Assembly (NCBI GenBank): GCA_938015805.1
Contig: CALLXF010000010.1
Span: 25,725-89,724 of the forward strand
Direction of reading: 5' to 3'
Length of the DNA: 64,000 nucleotides
Origin: an uncultured Saprospiraceae bacterium
GTDB taxonomy: Bacteria > Bacteroidota > Bacteroidia > Chitinophagales > Saprospiraceae
Below the pieces are notes generated by a model. The model was not told the origin of the DNA. It saw only the letters and a list, made by a program, of their open reading frames with translations, and searched no databases. Within the stretch, counting starts at the first letter, position 1. Every line of letters begins with the position of its first letter. Position numbers and translations under genes: made by a program. This document shows, piece by piece, positions 26,954 to 36,399 of this stretch.

Positions 26954-27307
26954 GAAAGGATTTTTTTCCAATCTACTATCTATGAGGATTAAGCCAGTAT
27001 TCGTGCAAGTGTTTAATCCTCTTTTTTTATTTCAGTTTATCGGTTTTAATATAATCCTCCTACCCTAGCCTTTATAAAAACTATAATTTATATCTGCTCT
27101 TTGTAACAGAGAAGAAGTCTTTATAAAAACAATAACTGATTTAGAAACATTTGATAAATATTAACAAGCATATAGTTCCATTAAAAAACAATAGCGACAT
27201 GCAATATTTTTTATAATTTAAGATGAATCAATAATTTTTCAAGACGAAAAAAACGGATTGCTACAAATTTTGCAACAATCCGTAAAACCAGTAGTATTAA
27301 ACCACTA
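26954..27307. other. Convergent intergenic region
   Basis: A stretch of 354 bp between the HhH gene (plus) and the EF-hand gene (minus). It holds the terminator at 26984-27028; the rest is AT-rich with nothing recognised. Confidence 0.6.
26984..27028 (+). terminator. Rho-independent terminator after the HhH gene
   Basis: GAGGATTAA (26984-26992) pairs with TTAATCCTC (27013-27021), followed by seven T residues. The loop is 20 nt. Confidence 0.8.
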
Positions 27308-27631
27308 TTAATTATTTCTAGATTCTCCTCTTCTTCTTTTAGGTCTAGGTGCAATATTAAATTCCTCCTTGGATATAAATCCATCGCTGTTAGAATCAAA
27401 ACGTTCGAAGTCTTTAAGTAAACGTCCGGTAACTTCTGACTTAGCTAAAAGTCCATCACCATTAGCATCCATTTTAAATACTTCATCTATACTAGGAGGA
27501 GTCCCTCTTTGATTTCTATCAGACCTATTTTGAGTTGAGTTTACCACTTCGTTTGTATCTGTTAATTCTTTTTTTGACCGGCAAGAAAATGCTAATACCA
27601 TTATCAGACCCGCTAATACTAATTGTTTCAT
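27308..27631 (-). CDS. EF-hand lipoprotein
   Basis: Small lipoprotein of 107 residues. The signal peptide MKQLVLAGLIMVLAFSC ends in a lipobox Cys. Two EF-hand calcium loops follow: DANGDGLLAKSE and DSNSDGFISKEE. The C-terminus is Arg-rich (PRPKRRRGESRNN). The ATG at 27631 is chosen over 27676 because it gives a proper lipoprotein signal. It is a single gene. A calcium-binding envelope role is inferred from the loops; the partner is unknown. Confidence 0.8.
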   Translation of the reverse strand: MKQLVLAGLIMVLAFSCRSKKELTDTNEVVNSTQNRSDRNQRGTPPSIDEVFKMDANGDGLLAKSEVTGRLLKDFERFDSNSDGFISKEEFNIAPRPKRRRGESRNN

Positions 27632-27910
27632 TATATTTTTTTTGTTATCAATCACATACCTTTTTAAATCAATCATTTTTTATTAGACTTAAAAGCTTCT
27701 AAAATCCTTCGACGATATTAACATTTATTAAAATTATTTATGGATGGTGGCCGCTTAGGAACATTCTCTTTTCTATAATCACACTACAATCCTGATAGAA
27801 ATTAATTTAAGTTTTATATTTCTGAAAAGACTATTAAAAAAATGACCCAATGGAAAATCCAAAAGGGCCAAACCTACTTAAACCATTATTTTTAGAGACA
27901 TTCCTTTTAC

Positions 27911-28567
27911 CTAAGATTTTTCTTTTAAAAGACGACCTATATCTTCTTCCAATTTTTTGATCGAGTTTTTATTTAATCCATTATAGATTCCTCGGATATG
28001 TCTTTGTTGGTCTACTAGGATAAAGTTTTCTGTATGTAAAAACTCATCATCATCCTTTTCTAATCCTAAACTTTCCTCTACAAAGTATGAGTGTCTACCC
28101 ATATTATATATTTCTTGTTGATCGCCAGTAACTAGATGCCATTTAGAATCATTCACTAGATATTCCTCGGCAAATGCCTTGAGCACAGGAACAGAATCTC
28201 TAGTCGGTGTGACAGAATGAGACAGTAGCATTACTTTATCATTTGATTTAAATTGCCTTTGTAGATCTACAAAACTCCTTGTCATTTTAGGGCAAATACC
28301 AGGACAAGTAGTAAAGAAAAAATCAGTGACATACACTTTGTTCTGGAAGGTCTCATTTGTGACGGTATCCCCATTTTGATTTATAAAACTAAAATCAGAT
28401 ACCTTATGAAAACTTTGCAATACGTTATCGTCTGGCTTAAGCCAATAAGGAGTAAAATCTGCATCTTTATAAAATGGGAGGTGATAATCGCCATCCATTT
28501 CTTTATTAGAAATAGATGGTTTACAACTAAATAAAAATACCAATGACACAAAAAATATCTTATTCAT
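27911..28567 (-). CDS. SCO1/SenC family copper-binding protein
   Basis: Thioredoxin-fold lipoprotein of 218 residues. The copper site is CPGIC (Cys88, Cys92), with a downstream His in FLHTENFILVD. The N-terminus (LVFLFSCKPS) is a lipoprotein signal. SCO proteins deliver copper to the CuA site of cytochrome oxidase or act as thiol reductants. It overlaps the MORN-repeat gene by 8 bp and belongs to the YHYH-YwqK-SCO operon, a grouping seen in other Bacteroidota. Confidence 0.9.
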   Translation of the reverse strand: MNKIFFVSLVFLFSCKPSISNKEMDGDYHLPFYKDADFTPYWLKPDDNVLQSFHKVSDFSFINQNGDTVTNETFQNKVYVTDFFFTTCPGICPKMTRSFVDLQRQFKSNDKVMLLSHSVTPTRDSVPVLKAFAEEYLVNDSKWHLVTGDQQEIYNMGRHSYFVEESLGLEKDDDEFLHTENFILVDQQRHIRGIYNGLNKNSIKKLEEDIGRLLKEKS

Positions 28568-29177
28568 TCTGGCTTTGTAAAACTACTTCCTCATTTTCTA
28601 ATGAAAAACACAAGCTTGCTCTTTTTAATCCAAAGATCCTTCCATGCCTTGCTTCGTAGTTATTATATAATTTTCCATTCTCTCTCCACGATTGCTGTAA
28701 ACCGTGCTCCTTTCCGTTTTCTAGATTTATTTTTTTAAACAATCTCCCTGATTTATAAAATTGCTTTTGTGGGCCTTCTCCTTTTCCATTAACTAGAAAT
28801 TGTTCTGATCTTAAATTTCCATTCTTCCACCAAGATCTGGTAATTCCTTCCTGAATACCATTTACATATTCACTGGAGAAACTTAGATGTCCATTATCAA
28901 AATACTTTAGGCTTTTACCATTTTTTATTCCGTTTAAATATTCAATAGATTCGGCCAAAGAGTCATTTTTATAATAATCTATACTTATACCTGTAAATGG
29001 TATATCATTATCATAAACAATTCCTTTTGCTCGATTTAATACCAACTCTGATTTAAGTACAGAGCGAATGATATTTTTCCTACTAGTAAATGTCTTCTCC
29101 ATAGGACTTTCTTGAAAAGAATGACAAGAAAGTAACCCTATGAAAAAGATCCAACAAAATTTATTAGTTAATCGCAT
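28560..29177 (-). CDS. YwqK-like MORN-repeat lipoprotein
   Basis: Lipoprotein of 205 residues with repeated MORN-variant units: YLNGIKNGKSLKYFDNGHL, YVNGIQEGITRSWWKNGNL and FLVNGKGEGPQKQFYKSGRL. Such proteins are often annotated as YwqK-family antitoxins, but no toxin gene is next to it. The start at 29177 gives the lipobox FIGLLSC and overlaps the YHYH stop. The 29222 start is rejected because it lies in the YHYH gene and has no signal. It is probably an envelope protein of unknown role. Confidence 0.75.
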   Translation of the reverse strand: MRLTNKFCWIFFIGLLSCHSFQESPMEKTFTSRKNIIRSVLKSELVLNRAKGIVYDNDIPFTGISIDYYKNDSLAESIEYLNGIKNGKSLKYFDNGHLSFSSEYVNGIQEGITRSWWKNGNLRSEQFLVNGKGEGPQKQFYKSGRLFKKINLENGKEHGLQQSWRENGKLYNNYEARHGRIFGLKRASLCFSLENEEVVLQSQNE

Positions 29178-29979
29178 TTGGAGTACCCTGATAATCTCCA
29201 GGGAATAAAATGTAATATGCATTTAAGTACAAGTCATTTTGAATATGGTAATGATATTCGCCATCTTCATTATGCGGCGTAGGTCCAAAGTGACCTCCAG
29301 ATTCATCCAAATCAGATGGATAAGTGCCGTCATAGTCTCGTCTTCCATAAAGAAAAAAGCCATCTGCAATTACCCCAATCAACTTATCATCATCTTCTGA
29401 CCAAGCATGCGGCTCTAAATGGTAATGGTAACTCTGAGGACCTGTATGTCCTGCTGTAAAATCTAGACTGCCTACGGCATTATCTAATGGCACATTAGGT
29501 CCTTCTTCATCATTATAAATCACTGACCCACTAACAGCAAATCCTATCGCCCCTAAACCTGTAGCTGTAGGCGAATTTGCAAGCTGAGGATTAGTGGGAA
29601 TGCGTAATGTATAGCTTCCATTAAAATCATCAATATTACCGGGAGCCATCATCTCAAATGAAGTAACTGTAGGTGCTACAAACAAAGGATGATCTTCCTC
29701 AGCTGCCTCTGTAACAATAACATTACCCATAGGGCCGTCAAGCGATCTCTCAGTCGTATTTGACCAATATGGAGATGTATGATCTGGTAATCCATTTGTC
29801 TCTAATACAACCTCATCACCATCCAGCGTAATCGTAAAATTGTCTCCAAATTCGGCAAAAGCAACATGTAATTCTGCATCAGAAGTAGATGGATCTTCGT
29901 CTTTACAAGACTGCAGTGACAAGACTACACTTAAAATTCCTAAAATACAGACTGATAAATACCTCATGTTCAATTTCAT
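29164..29979 (-). CDS. YHYH-domain lipoprotein
   Basis: Lipoprotein of 271 residues (LSLQSCKDED). It contains the eponymous YHYH motif twice, once in SYHYHLEPHAW and once in EYHYHIQND. Between them is the conserved DGFFLYGRRDYDGTYPSDLDESGGHFGPT. YHYH proteins are extracytoplasmic and presumed metal-binding because of the clustered His residues; their function is not established. It is the first gene of the YHYH-YwqK-SCO1 operon, so a link to copper handling is a reasonable inference. Confidence 0.85.
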   Translation of the reverse strand: MKLNMRYLSVCILGILSVVLSLQSCKDEDPSTSDAELHVAFAEFGDNFTITLDGDEVVLETNGLPDHTSPYWSNTTERSLDGPMGNVIVTEAAEEDHPLFVAPTVTSFEMMAPGNIDDFNGSYTLRIPTNPQLANSPTATGLGAIGFAVSGSVIYNDEEGPNVPLDNAVGSLDFTAGHTGPQSYHYHLEPHAWSEDDDKLIGVIADGFFLYGRRDYDGTYPSDLDESGGHFGPTPHNEDGEYHYHIQNDLYLNAYYILFPGDYQGTPNAIN

Positions 29980-30249
29980 TTTTCTTTGTTTTATCGTTTA
30001 GACAACATAGTTTATAAAATCCTTCGTTATCTAAAAATATTTATCAGAATTCCTGCTTTTTCTAGTATCCAGTATTTGCTTAAAAATAAAATAGTACAAT
30101 AACGAGCGATCGTAAATATGTATTTTGTAATCGCAAAGTATATTATTACACCAACCTAAAAAATACTCTTGAATCTTGTCTAATTATAAGGTAGGTCAAA
30201 ATGAATGTAGATAATTAAAGCCCTAGAAATAGACCAGTAATCTTATCTA

Positions 30250-30750
30250 CTAATTATTTCTTTCTCTGTCACCTTTGCCAAGTCCTGGTCTTCTCATCCT
30301 GTCTCCTTTAAGTCTATCAGAAAAAACATTATTGACTACTTCCCTTTTGAATGAATCAAAATGTAGTTCTTGTTCTTTACTAAGTATACTTTTAACCTCA
30401 TCAAAGTGTGAGGATAGTGCAGATAATTTTTGCAATTCTAGTTCTTGGATTTTCGATTCGATTTTTTTCTTCTCACTCGGTTCCATTCCTTCTAACAATG
30501 ACTTTTTTATCAAGGCACGTTGAGTCTGATTTAAAGCCTTACTCTTACTTTTATGCTTATTAATTAAATCTTGTAATAATTTTTCTTGATCTGAATTTAG
30601 ATCCAGGACGTGATGAGGAGCTCCACGCGATCTATCGTTCTCTAGATGTGGACCTTTAGGTCTATTTAAAATAAAGAACGTAAGGATTAATAGATTTAAA
30701 CATACTAATCCTACGATGATATACTTATATAATTTGGTATCGTCTTTCAT
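30250..30750 (-). CDS. Spy/CpxP-like periplasmic protein
   Basis: Protein of 166 residues with an N-terminal membrane segment (8-28) and a helical periplasmic body (LNSDQEKLLQDLINKHKSKSKALNQTQRALIKKSLLEG, LSKEQELHFDSFKREV). This resembles the Spy/CpxP/zinc-resistance-associated fold, including the LT/LNxxQ-type motif. Spy-like proteins act as ATP-independent chaperones or metal-stress sensors. It is the last gene of an ECF sigma operon, 5 bp after the small membrane protein gene. Confidence 0.7.
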   Translation of the reverse strand: MKDDTKLYKYIIVGLVCLNLLILTFFILNRPKGPHLENDRSRGAPHHVLDLNSDQEKLLQDLINKHKSKSKALNQTQRALIKKSLLEGMEPSEKKKIESKIQELELQKLSALSSHFDEVKSILSKEQELHFDSFKREVVNNVFSDRLKGDRMRRPGLGKGDRERNN

Positions 30751-30755
30751 AATTA

Positions 30756-31043
30756 TTAGTATCCACTATAATCAATGATGCCTATCTCTTGATAACTAAG
30801 AACTGAGGATCCATCATTTCTCAAATTCGAATTTTCAGCATTAAAGTAATAAATACTTATTGCATTAATAACTAAAAGCACAGAAGCCGCAGCCATCATA
30901 GCAGATTTAGACATTCCAAAAACCCTAGTCTCTCTTAAAACTAATCGTTCTTCAATTATAGGAAACAAATCTCTTTTAAGTTTTGTCCTCTTTATATGTT
31001 GTGTACTATTTAATACTTCATCTATCCACCGATCTTTTTCCAT
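30756..31043 (-). CDS. Small membrane protein, probable anti-sigma-like partner
   Basis: Protein of 95 residues with a charged N-terminal region (residues 1-40, DEVLNSTQHIKRTKLKRDLFP), one membrane helix (about 46-66) and a short outer tail. No family is recognised. The topology and its position 31 bp after an ECF sigma gene are those of an anti-sigma factor, but the usual zinc-finger motif is absent. It would tether or modulate the sigma factor at the inner membrane. Confidence 0.55.
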   Translation of the reverse strand: MEKDRWIDEVLNSTQHIKRTKLKRDLFPIIEERLVLRETRVFGMSKSAMMAAASVLLVINAISIYYFNAENSNLRNDGSSVLSYQEIGIIDYSGY

Positions 31044-31074
31044 TATATCAGTTTAATTATTTATTAGACAGTGA

Positions 31075-31638
31075 TTATTTATTTTTCCTTCGATATTCAT
31101 ATATTTTTCCTAAGTCGACTCTCAATTTTGTTTTTGCTCTTTGTAATAATGACTCCGTGGCTTTTAAAGAAATTTCCATGATATCCGCTACCTCTTGTCT
31201 AGGCAATTCTTCTATAAAACTTAAAATAAAAGCAGTTTTCTGATTGTCTCCTAAAGAATCAATAGCTTTAAAAAGTATGGAAGCTTTTTCTTTATTTTCT
31301 AATGTAACTCCAGGATTTAAAAAGTCAGAAATTTGAAATTGAGAATTTTCTAGCGGACTCATCCTCGATCTCTTTTTCTTTTTTAAAAAATTAAGCGATG
31401 CATTTACTGTTATTCTATAAAGCCAGGTATTTACGGCTGAGGCCCCTTTAAAAGTGAACGCTTTTTTAAATACATTAACAAAAACATCTTGTGTCACTTC
31501 TTCTGCGTCTTGATCATTTTTTAGATAACTAATAGCGAGATTATATACCATACTACTATGGGTAACATAAAAAGCTTTAAAAGCGACTTTATCCCCTTTA
31601 GCTATTTTCCCTAATAATATTACGTCTTGTTTACTCAA
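31075..31638 (-). CDS. ECF-type RNA polymerase sigma factor
   Basis: Sigma-70 family factor of 187 residues. Region 2 is VYNLAISYLKNDQDAEEVTQDVFVNVFKKA and region 4 is LPRQEVADIMEISLKATESLLQRAKTKLR. Both are standard for ECF sigma factors. It heads a three-gene operon with a small membrane protein and a Spy-like protein, consistent with an envelope-stress or metal-stress response. Its own promoter was not resolved. Confidence 0.92.
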   Translation of the reverse strand: MSKQDVILLGKIAKGDKVAFKAFYVTHSSMVYNLAISYLKNDQDAEEVTQDVFVNVFKKAFTFKGASAVNTWLYRITVNASLNFLKKKKRSRMSPLENSQFQISDFLNPGVTLENKEKASILFKAIDSLGDNQKTAFILSFIEELPRQEVADIMEISLKATESLLQRAKTKLRVDLGKIYEYRRKNK

Positions 31639-31760
31639 TGGTATCTATAAAGTGACAACGACTATAAATGTATCGGTATTTGAACTACAATTAAACCGTT
31701 TACACTTTCTAAAAAAAGTATTTTCCCTTAATTAATTTTATTGAAAACTTAGTTTAAAAA

Positions 31761-33803
31761 CTAATTTCCCGGAGAAACTCCTGGGCCTACCGTAGTGTCT
31801 CTAAACCAAACTTCTGTGTAGCAACCATTTTCATACTGTTTCTGAATATCACCATCATAAGTTTCCGCTCCAGCACACCAGACCATATTTTTCTTAGGAT
31901 CTTTTCCATTGGTTTGATTATAGGCTCCTTGTTTAAAATAAATGGTTTCGTTGCTATATGCGGATGCTCTTTCTGTTCCATCTTGTCCTATAGGAACAAA
32001 TAACTTATTGACTTGGTCAGGTCGATCAGATGTCTTTACATATTCGGATGTTATAAGATTTTTAGTAAATGTTATAGTCTCATGTCGATCACTTTTAAAT
32101 GTCAAGTACATAATACCGTTATAAACATTCACAGTGTATGAAAATTCTTCTCCTAGTTCAATTCCATCTTTTGGTTCCTCAGGAAAATCATTTTTACTTG
32201 TTCCTATTACAGACATATCATGACCCCAGACTGGAAGAGAATAATCCCATCTGCCGGAGTTATCATCACCTTCCGTATTTATCTCATAATTCCAAAAGAC
32301 AGATCCTTTTTCATGACCTGGAAATTTTTTGTAAAATATTTTTAGTGGTTCGTTTTCATGTCCAGCACCACTATGTATTTGTCCGACTACAGTCGAATAA
32401 GATGCAGCCACTCTAGCATCTCCAGAAACGGATACATGCATCACTCTACAAGTACCCGTTAACTTCCCTCCTTCCTCTGGGGTCCATTCTCTTTTTTCAT
32501 GTAATTCTGTTCTTGTATTACTCGAGTTTTTAGAAGTAACACCAGAGTTAGGTGTTTTGTAAACGACCCATCTTCTAGTACCGTCTATAGCAGTATAGAA
32601 GAAATTTTTATGTTCAAAGTCTATTAAGTCATCAACACTCGTTCCATCACCCATCAACATTTTAAATTTATCCATACAATCGATTACCTCACTCGGATAT
32701 ACGGTTTTACTACTAAGCCCATCATTTGCTGCAAAATACCCAGCATTAGATATCGCATCATCACTGATCATCATACTTGCTGATTTAAACCAAACTTCCG
32801 TGTAGTTTCCATCCGCATATTGTTTTTCTAAATCACCATTATGCGTTTCTGCTCCCGAGCACCAGACCTTATTAAGTTTAGGATCTTTTCCATTAGTTTG
32901 GTTATAAGATCCTAGTTTGAAAAATAGTCCTTCATTGGCGTAAGCCTCTTTACGCTCTACCCCATCTTGTCCAATAGGCACAAATAAATTTTTTACTTGC
33001 TCTGGCATATCTGAAGGCTTAGCGTATTCCGAATCGATCAGATTTTTAGTAAACGTTTTAGTCTCATGTCCCTCACTCGTAAATGTAAGATGCATCACGC
33101 CATCTTTTATTTCTATCTCATAACTAAATTCTTCTCCTAAAGCAATTCCATCTTTTGGTTCTGGTGGGTAAGAATTTTTATCCGTTCCTACTACAGAAAA
33201 ATCGTAACCCCAAATAGGATAAGAATAATCCCACCGTCCAGAATTATCATCCCCAGCCGTATTGATTTCATAGTTCCAAAAAACTGAGCCTTTAGTATGA
33301 CCAGGGAATTTTTTATAGAATAATTTAAATGGTTCGTTTTCGTGTCCATCAGCACTATGAATTTGTCCTACAACGACTGAGAATGTAGAGGCTACACGAG
33401 CATCACCTGTTGTAGCTACATTCATTACTTTAAGTGTAGCATTTAATTTTGCCTCAGTTTTAGGAGCCCATTTTTTTAATTGAGCTAGCTCTGTTCTCGT
33501 ATTATTAGAGGTTCCGTGGGTATTTCCTGCATTAGGCGTTTTAAAAACAACCCAATCTTTTTTACCATCATTGGCGGCATAAAAAAAGTCTTTTTGCTCA
33601 AAGTCTATTGCGGGACCAGCATTGGTTCCATTTCCCAAGATCAAATTCCAATGCTGGAAAAAAGGGATAATATCACTTGCATAAATCGTATCCATGGCAA
33701 TGGTACTTTTAGATTCTTTAGCAGAATTTGCACAGCCATTTAGTATTAAAAAAGTACTAATAATTAATAATGTAGATAATGATGTTGTTAGATATTTTTT
33801 CAT
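31761..33803 (-). CDS. Tandem PL7 alginate lyase lipoprotein (two catalytic modules)
   Basis: Alginate lyase of 680 residues with two full PL7 modules, at about residues 40-350 and 365-675, which are clearly duplicates of each other. Each keeps the PL7 motifs: NTRTELAQ / NTRTELHE, GQIHS in both, and FFKLGSYNQTNG / YFKQGAYNQTNG. A lipobox signal (ILNGCANS) points to membrane anchoring. PL7 enzymes cleave alginate by beta-elimination. It lies 109 bp after mannonate dehydratase at the end of the alginate locus. A TTGGCGWAAGC copy lies at 32934-32945. Confidence 0.93.
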   Translation of the reverse strand: MKKYLTTSLSTLLIISTFLILNGCANSAKESKSTIAMDTIYASDIIPFFQHWNLILGNGTNAGPAIDFEQKDFFYAANDGKKDWVVFKTPNAGNTHGTSNNTRTELAQLKKWAPKTEAKLNATLKVMNVATTGDARVASTFSVVVGQIHSADGHENEPFKLFYKKFPGHTKGSVFWNYEINTAGDDNSGRWDYSYPIWGYDFSVVGTDKNSYPPEPKDGIALGEEFSYEIEIKDGVMHLTFTSEGHETKTFTKNLIDSEYAKPSDMPEQVKNLFVPIGQDGVERKEAYANEGLFFKLGSYNQTNGKDPKLNKVWCSGAETHNGDLEKQYADGNYTEVWFKSASMMISDDAISNAGYFAANDGLSSKTVYPSEVIDCMDKFKMLMGDGTSVDDLIDFEHKNFFYTAIDGTRRWVVYKTPNSGVTSKNSSNTRTELHEKREWTPEEGGKLTGTCRVMHVSVSGDARVAASYSTVVGQIHSGAGHENEPLKIFYKKFPGHEKGSVFWNYEINTEGDDNSGRWDYSLPVWGHDMSVIGTSKNDFPEEPKDGIELGEEFSYTVNVYNGIMYLTFKSDRHETITFTKNLITSEYVKTSDRPDQVNKLFVPIGQDGTERASAYSNETIYFKQGAYNQTNGKDPKKNMVWCAGAETYDGDIQKQYENGCYTEVWFRDTTVGPGVSPGN

Positions 33804-33912
33804 TTGCTTCGTTTGCTAAAGACACTAATTTTAAAAAATCAATATACTGTTTTAATATAACCCGATCCTTAGAATTATTCTAAAAAATATAAGAACCTTA
33901 CTTATTCTATTT

Positions 33913-35127
33913 TTATACTCTTAAAGATTCTCTGATTCCTACTTCTAAACCTCTTAATTCTGCTAGACCTCTCAATCTTCCAATAGCGGAATAGCCCGGA
34001 TTTGTTCTTTGGTTAAGATCATTTAACATTTGATGACCATGATCGGGTCTAAAGGGTAATCTCATATCTATGCGATTAGACTCTAGTCGACTTGCTTGCT
34101 CAGAAATTAAACTTTTCATAACACCATACATATCGACATCTCCTTCCAGGTGATTAGCTTCATGAAAATTTCCGGCGTCATCTCTTTTAGTAGACCGTAA
34201 ATGAACAAAATGTATTCTAGACCCTAGTCGTTCTACGATACCCACAAGATCGTTATCTGGAAGGACTCCTAAAGAACCTGTACAAAATGTAAGGCCGTTA
34301 TGAATACTATCTACTGCATCGTAAATTTCTACTATATCTTTTTCTGTACATACGATACGAGGTAATCCCAAAATTGGAAATGGAGGATCATCCGGATGAA
34401 TACACATAAATACACCTGCTTTTTCTGCTGTCGGAATAATTTCTTGTAAAAATGAAAAGAGGTGAGATTTTAACTGATCTTTATTTATATCATTGTAAGA
34501 ATCCAGTACTTGCTGAAACTTCTTTAGTGTATATCCTTCCTCTGCTCCTGGTAACCCTGCAATAATATTATTTACAAGTTTCTCTTTATCTTTTAAGGAT
34601 AAACTCAGGAAATAAGTATTTGCGATTTTTCTTTGTCTATCAGAGTAACTTTCTATCGCTCCAGGTCTTTTTAAAATAAATAACTCAAAAGCTGCAAAAG
34701 CAACAGCATCAAATCTCAATGCACTACTACCATCCCTATAAGAATAATCCAGATCTGTTCTTGTCCAGTCTAGGACTGGCATGAAATTATAACATATGAT
34801 ATCGATATCACAGTTACCTAAGTTAGTTATCGTTTTTTTATAATTATCAATATATTCCTGGCAACGTCCATTTCCTTTTTTAATATCCTCGTGTACAGGT
34901 ACGCTCTCTACCACAGACCATCGGAGCCCTGCTTCTTCTATTTCCTTTTTACGTTTTAATATTTCATCTACGGGCCATACTTCCCCGTTAGGAATATGAT
35001 GTAGAGCGGAAACTATTCCTGTTGCCCCTGTCATTTTTATATGAGAAAGGGTAACCGTATCGCTCGGACCAAACCATCTCCATGTTTGTTCCAGTCTAAG
35101 GGACGCTTGGTTATTTAGTAAGTCCAT
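33913..35127 (-). CDS. uxuA: Mannonate dehydratase
   Basis: Metal-dependent dehydratase of 404 residues that converts D-mannonate to 2-keto-3-deoxygluconate (KDG). It starts [28 protein letters not shown], the UxuA signature. It also has [39 protein letters not shown] and a C-terminal [14 protein letters not shown]. The reaction needs Fe2+ or Mn2+. It is the last gene of the PMI-like, mannonate oxidoreductase, Nramp-like operon, 2 bp after the transporter. KDG would feed the kdgK and eda genes just upstream. Confidence 0.95.
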   Translation of the reverse strand: MDLLNNQASLRLEQTWRWFGPSDTVTLSHIKMTGATGIVSALHHIPNGEVWPVDEILKRKKEIEEAGLRWSVVESVPVHEDIKKGNGRCQEYIDNYKKTITNLGNCDIDIICYNFMPVLDWTRTDLDYSYRDGSSALRFDAVAFAAFELFILKRPGAIESYSDRQRKIANTYFLSLSLKDKEKLVNNIIAGLPGAEEGYTLKKFQQVLDSYNDINKDQLKSHLFSFLQEIIPTAEKAGVFMCIHPDDPPFPILGLPRIVCTEKDIVEIYDAVDSIHNGLTFCTGSLGVLPDNDLVGIVERLGSRIHFVHLRSTKRDDAGNFHEANHLEGDVDMYGVMKSLISEQASRLESNRIDMRLPFRPDHGHQMLNDLNQRTNPGYSAIGRLRGLAELRGLEVGIRESLRV

Positions 35128-35129
35128 AT

Positions 35130-36371
35130 TTAAATTATTTGTTGAAGGACTCCTTTGACTCCTATAAATGATGTAAAAATTGCAAACGCAAGTATTACAA
35201 ATAAAATAATATTAGTAACAATAGAAAAACGATATTTTTCCATTAAATCTTTACGGTTACCGAGATACATAATACACCCAACGGTTAATGGAAGAATGAT
35301 GGAATTTAATGCTTGTGATATGATCATTACAAATACAGGCCGAGCGTTAAAAATGGGTACTACCAGTCCTAGTAATGAAATGAAAAAAACCATGAGTCTA
35401 TATTTAGGAAGTTTCATTTCTCTAGGCGACTGGTTATAATCGCACAGTAACCAAGGAAGCATTAATACATTTGGGAACTGAGAAGAAACACCTGCAGCAA
35501 TAATTCCAAATGCAAATATGGCAACTGCCATTTTACCTGCAAGTGGTTCGAGTATTTCTATCATCTGCGAAGCCTTATTTAAACCTAGATTCTCAGGAAA
35601 AAGAGTTCCTGCGGCGGCAGCCATAATAGACATACTAATAACAAACATCAAAACCACAGAAACAATTGCATCCTTTCTTTGTGTAATAGTATCCTCTATT
35701 CCCCATCCTGCTTCTTTGACTAAAGTAGTTCTTATTATAAATAATCCGGAAAACACAGTGGTTCCTATAAGAGAGGCTATTACTAAAAAGGGTCCTTTAT
35801 CCATATCATTAGTGACGGCTGGAATATTGGGTAATAACCCGCTTAATATCTCTTTAGGAGGAGGCATAAGGATAAAAAAGTTAACAAGAAAACATAAAGA
35901 CATTATCGCAACAATAACGGCAAGTGATCTTTCAAAAAACTGAGTTTCCCCATTCCAAAAAATAAAATAAACAACTATTATAAAAAAGGCTGCAAAATAA
36001 ACAGCCGGGATTCCATCACTTATAAATGATTTAGACCAAACATGAGATATATCTGCAACTATACCCATGACGCCCATTACACTACCCATAACTCCTGCCG
36101 TAAGCGCAATAATAAAGAATATCCCTATCCCTGGATGTATATGTTTTTTAAAAGCATAAAGAGCCGTCTCTCCTGTTACCATAGTATAACGGCTATATAG
36201 ATTTATCATAAAATAAGTCGCGAGGCAAGAGGCGACTATAGTCCATAAAAGAGACATACCATAGGTTGCCCCTGCTTTAGCCATAGAAGTTACACTACCA
36301 GTTCCTATATTAAAACCCAGTAAAAAGATACCAGGAAGAAATAGAGCAATCGTTTTTTTTATTTGATCCAT
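35130..36371 (-). CDS. Nramp-superfamily transporter lacking metal-binding motifs
   Basis: Inner-membrane transporter of 413 residues with about 11 helices and clear overall similarity to Nramp/MntH ([32 protein letters not shown] in helix 1). The canonical helix-1 DPGN reads GTGS (residues 23-26) and the helix-6 MPH reads FSG (207-209). Both sets of metal ligands are therefore gone. Automatic annotation would call it a divalent metal transporter, but the residues do not support that. It lies between mannonate oxidoreductase and mannonate dehydratase (2 bp gap), so an organic acid such as mannonate or mannuronate is a plausible substrate. This is inference. Confidence 0.8.
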   Translation of the reverse strand: MDQIKKTIALFLPGIFLLGFNIGTGSVTSMAKAGATYGMSLLWTIVASCLATYFMINLYSRYTMVTGETALYAFKKHIHPGIGIFFIIALTAGVMGSVMGVMGIVADISHVWSKSFISDGIPAVYFAAFFIIVVYFIFWNGETQFFERSLAVIVAIMSLCFLVNFFILMPPPKEILSGLLPNIPAVTNDMDKGPFLVIASLIGTTVFSGLFIIRTTLVKEAGWGIEDTITQRKDAIVSVVLMFVISMSIMAAAAGTLFPENLGLNKASQMIEILEPLAGKMAVAIFAFGIIAAGVSSQFPNVLMLPWLLCDYNQSPREMKLPKYRLMVFFISLLGLVVPIFNARPVFVMIISQALNSIILPLTVGCIMYLGNRKDLMEKYRFSIVTNIILFVILAFAIFTSFIGVKGVLQQII

Positions 36372-36399
36372 ATGCGTTTTAAAATAGAATCATAAAAAA

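Noticed and set aside
28560..29177. YwqK gene as part of a toxin-antitoxin pair
   Set aside because: No toxin-like gene is adjacent; the gene is an envelope lipoprotein in a YHYH-SCO1 operon.
35155..35943. Plus-strand open frames within the Nramp-like gene
   Set aside because: They are antisense shadows of a well-supported membrane protein.
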